A DNA stretch of 7,500 nt from Dehalococcoidia bacterium (lineage in GTDB: Bacteria > Chloroflexota > Dehalococcoidia > SM23-28-2 > RBG-16-64-32), in contig JAUYGU010000086.1 in assembly GCA_030690405.1 (NCBI GenBank), positions 1 through 7,500 of the forward strand, read 5' to 3'. The position numbers and the translations under genes were made by a program. This document shows positions 5,894 through 7,500 of this stretch, piece after piece. Each line of letters starts with the position of its first letter. Within the stretch, counting starts at the first letter, position 1. The notes under the pieces were generated by a model that saw only the letters and a list, made by a program, of their open reading frames with translations, was not told the origin of the DNA and did not search any database.

Positions 5894-5995
5894 CCCTTCG
5901 GCTGCGCTCAGGGCAGGGATTGGAGGCTGGAGAGCGCAGGCCCGCCGGATGAATTCGGCGGCTCCGCAACTCGCAGGCGCGCATTTCAACGCGCG
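5894..5995. repeat. Cluster of short palindromic repeat units in the spacer upstream of the MBL gene
   Basis: The 138-bp spacer 5865-6002 holds three units: CCCTTCGGCTGCGCTCAGGG (5894-5913), whose ends pair and which resembles a dispersed intergenic repeat common in several high-GC phyla; CCGCCG (5942-5947) pairing with CGGCGG (5956-5961); and GCGCG (5977-5981) pairing with CGCGC (5990-5994). Translated on the minus strand, the first unit gives the residues CPERSRR, familiar from spurious ORF extensions. No convincing MBL promoter was found here. Confidence 0.55.
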
Positions 5996-6002
5996 GTACC
6001 GG

Positions 6003-6545
6003 TTAGCCATTCGCAAACTCCTCGCGCAGGACGCCCATCGCCAGCATGTCCAGCGGCCGGCCGTAGCGCAAGCGGTGGCCTCGCAGCAGGGCCTCGTGCA
6101 GGAAGCCGCACTTCTCGTAGCAGCGGATGCCGCGGGCGTTGTCGGCGTCAGTGATCAGCCAGACGCGCCTCAGCCCCAGCTCTCCGAAGGCGTGGCGCAG
6201 GACGCACCGGATGGCGTCCGTGCCGTAGCCGCGGCCCCAGCAACCCTTCTCGCCGATGGCGATTCCCAGCTCCGCGCGGCCGTGGGCCGTATCGATCTCG
6301 AGCAGGCGTACATCTCCGATGGGCCGGCGTTCGGCCTCTATGCACCACACCAGGGTCCCGGGATCGCGGCGCATCCCTTCGACCCTCGCCCGCTCCAACT
6401 CCAGGGTCGAGGGTGGCCGCTCCGAGCGGTGCAGCCAGTGGCGCACCTCCGGGTCGTTGATCCAGCGGACGTACAGCGGCAGGTCGCGGTCCTCCACCGG
6501 GCGCAGCCGCACGGTCGCTGCTTCCAGGACGGCCTCAGCGACCAT
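6003..6545 (-). CDS. GNAT-family N-acetyltransferase (RimJ/RimL-like), copy 1
   Basis: A 180-residue acetyltransferase of the RimJ/RimL-type GNAT group, which transfers acetyl from acetyl-CoA to an amine on a protein or small molecule. Features are VRLRPVEDRDLPLYVRWINDPEV (12-34), typical of this subgroup, the acetyl-CoA-binding loop WGRGYGTDA (103-111), and the C-terminal block DNARGIRCYEKCGF (135-148). The ATG at 6545 has GGGGG 5 nt upstream and overlaps the end of the upstream gene by 11 nt, indicating coupled translation. It is a clear tandem paralogue of the gene at 6535-7104: most residues match by eye, including GIAIGEK, WGRGYGT and NARGIRCYEKCGFL. Residue differences are concentrated at 38-62 and at the extreme C-terminus, where substrate contacts are often located. 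The substrate cannot be named from sequence. Confidence 0.9.
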   Translation of the reverse strand: MVAEAVLEAATVRLRPVEDRDLPLYVRWINDPEVRHWLHRSERPPSTLELERARVEGMRRDPGTLVWCIEAERRPIGDVRLLEIDTAHGRAELGIAIGEKGCWGRGYGTDAIRCVLRHAFGELGLRRVWLITDADNARGIRCYEKCGFLHEALLRGHRLRYGRPLDMLAMGVLREEFANG

Positions 6546-7104
6546 CTGAACCCCCGCGCGCTCCCCGCTCCCACTCCTCGCGCAGGACGGCCATGATCAC
6601 GCCGTTGACGGGCTCGCCGCGGCGCAGACGGTGACCGCGCAGCAGCCCCTCCCGCAGGAAGCCGCACTTCTCGTAGCAGCGGATGCCGCGGGCGTTGTCC
6701 TCATCGGTCCCCAGGGCGATGCGACGCAGGCCCAACTCGGTGAAGGCGTAGCGCAGCACCTGTCTTATGGCCTCGGTGCCGTAGCCTCGACCCCAGAAGT
6801 CCTTCTCGCCGATGGCGATGCCTAGCGTGGCGCGGCCGTGGGTCTCCTCGATGGCGTGCAGGCCCAGGTTGCCGATCGGCTGCCCGTCCTCCGTCTCGAT
6901 GCACCAGACGAGGCGCCACGGGTCGGCGCGCATCTCGTCGTACCACTCCTGCTCGGATTCCAGGGAGAACTCCGGCCCGTCCGCCATCGAAAGCCAGTAG
7001 CGAACGTCGGGGTCGTTGAGCCAGCGGACGAAGAGGGGCAGGTCCGGCTCCTCGACTGGACGGAGGCGCACTCGTTCTCCGTGCAGGATGCTCTCGGATA
7101 TCAA
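6535..7104 (-). CDS. GNAT-family N-acetyltransferase (RimJ/RimL-like), copy 2
   Basis: A 189-residue GNAT acetyltransferase paralogous to the downstream gene. VRLRPVEEPDLPLFVRWLNDPDV (12-34) is followed by the acetyl-CoA loop WGRGYGTEA (104-112) and DNARGIRCYEKCGFLREGLLRGHRL (136-160). A short glycine/arginine-rich tail (181-189) lies beyond the homology with copy 1 and overlaps its start. The start is taken as TTG at 7104: an in-frame TGA lies just upstream, and the ATG at about 7114 is in another frame and stops after four codons. The ribosome site is poor, and a TATGAT -10 about 15 nt upstream predicts a leader of only about 8 nt, so near-leaderless translation is possible. Function is known only at family level. 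Confidence 0.87.
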   Translation of the reverse strand: MISESILHGERVRLRPVEEPDLPLFVRWLNDPDVRYWLSMADGPEFSLESEQEWYDEMRADPWRLVWCIETEDGQPIGNLGLHAIEETHGRATLGIAIGEKDFWGRGYGTEAIRQVLRYAFTELGLRRIALGTDEDNARGIRCYEKCGFLREGLLRGHRLRRGEPVNGVIMAVLREEWERGARGGSDGR

Positions 7105-7117
7105 AGCGGGCTCATGG

Positions 7118-7124
7118 TATCATA
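7118..7124. promoter_or_regulatory. Symmetric -10 shared by two divergent genes
   Basis: TATCATA reads as TATCAT on the plus strand (7118-7123) and TATGAT on the minus strand (complement of 7119-7124), each 5 of 6 to the -10 consensus. It is the only AT-rich patch in the 60-bp gap between the GNAT gene (start 7104, minus) and the MBL gene (start 7165, plus). Predicted starts are near 7112 (minus) and 7130 (plus). No good -35 is seen for either direction, so confidence is limited. Confidence 0.4.
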
Positions 7125-7164
7125 AGCAGCCGAACCCGCCTACCGGCGGCGGAGGAGGCGCCCG

Positions 7165-7500
7165 TTGCAGCTGTACGAGGACGGCTCGCTGAGCCTGACC
7201 GCGGTCGGCCCGCTGGGGCCGTTCGCCAACAACGCCTACGTTATCGGCGACCGTGGCGCCGGCGAGGCGATCGTCGTCGACATGCCCGCGCAGAGCGAGC
7301 GGACGCTGGAGGCCGCGCGCGGCCTGCGCGTAGTCGCGATCCTGCTGACGCATACGCTCCCGGACCACTGGGCGGAGTACGACCGGGTGAAGGCGGCCAC
7401 CGGCGCGCCCGTGTACTGCCACCCGGCGGAACAGCTGATGCCCGCGGAGAAGGTCGACCGTCCCCTGGCGGACGGCGACCGACTCGCCGCCGGCGGGAAC
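7165..7500 (+). CDS. MBL-fold hydrolase-like protein, N-terminal part (runs off right edge)
   Basis: An open plus-strand frame from TTG at 7165 to the edge gives 112 residues with no stop. A strong GGAGGAGG ribosome site (7151-7158) lies 6 nt upstream and decides this start. The pattern is that of a metallo-beta-lactamase fold: GPFANNAYVIGD (18-29), a strand ending AIVVDMP (35-41), then LLTHTLPDHW (60-69), and APVYCHPAEQ around 85-93. The first metal motif should be HxHxDH, but here reads H63-T-L65-P-D67-H68, with leucine at the second histidine. The later metal ligands lie beyond the window. It is transcribed divergently from the GNAT pair and is unrelated in position to the MBL gene at 4953. 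The family call is likely, but substrate and catalytic competence are unknown. Confidence 0.8.
   Translation, partial: MQLYEDGSLSLTAVGPLGPFANNAYVIGDRGAGEAIVVDMPAQSERTLEAARGLRVVAILLTHTLPDHWAEYDRVKAATGAPVYCHPAEQLMPAEKVDRPLADGDRLAAGGN

Noticed and set aside
4620..6596. A 658-codon open frame on the plus strand
   Set aside because: It lies antisense across lysA, the MBL gene and a GNAT gene, all with clear motifs. Its composition (R, A, Q, V, H-rich) is typical of a GC-rich shadow frame, and it has no recognisable domain.

Overview
The window is GC-rich bacterial chromosome. It is densely coded almost entirely on the minus strand and uses GTG and TTG as well as ATG starts. The gene content (a bacterial deoxyhypusine-synthase homologue beside a short SpeD, LysA, HolB) and GC-rich spacers full of small palindromes would fit a Chloroflexota-like or similar deep-branching bacterium. 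That placement is an inference: no rRNA or other marker is present. There are no tRNAs, CRISPR arrays, phage genes or transposases.

Read along the minus strand (right to left), the layout is as follows. Two overlapping, tandemly duplicated GNAT acetyltransferases (7104-6003) come first, then a spacer with several hairpins, an MBL-fold hydrolase with a LACTB2-like C-terminal winged helix (5864-4953), and a 210-bp spacer packed with palindromes and a repeated TATAAT segment. These are followed by lysA (4741-3404), a spacer holding a long purine/pyrimidine inverted repeat, and holB (3301-2288). Next is a 164-bp spacer with a good extended -10 promoter and a hairpin-rich leader, and then a tight polyamine operon: SpeD-family pyruvoyl decarboxylase (2123-1743), deoxyhypusine-synthase homologue (1741-680) and agmatinase (668 to the left edge). 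At the right end, diverging from the GNAT pair, a second MBL-fold gene starts on the plus strand at 7165 and runs off the edge.

The most interesting unit is the polyamine operon. Gaps between its genes are 1 and 11 nt, and no spermidine synthase is visible. Some SpeD homologues are known to have become arginine or ornithine decarboxylases, and the cyanobacterial DHS homologue SpeY makes homospermidine from putrescine. The three genes could therefore form a complete arginine -> agmatine -> putrescine -> homospermidine route under one promoter with a structured leader. This is a hypothesis; conventional AdoMet decarboxylase activity with a spermidine synthase elsewhere remains possible.

Other points of interest are a metal-ligand substitution in the plus-strand MBL gene, an exact 46-bp repeat shared by the two GNAT genes, and a symmetric -10 element between divergent genes.
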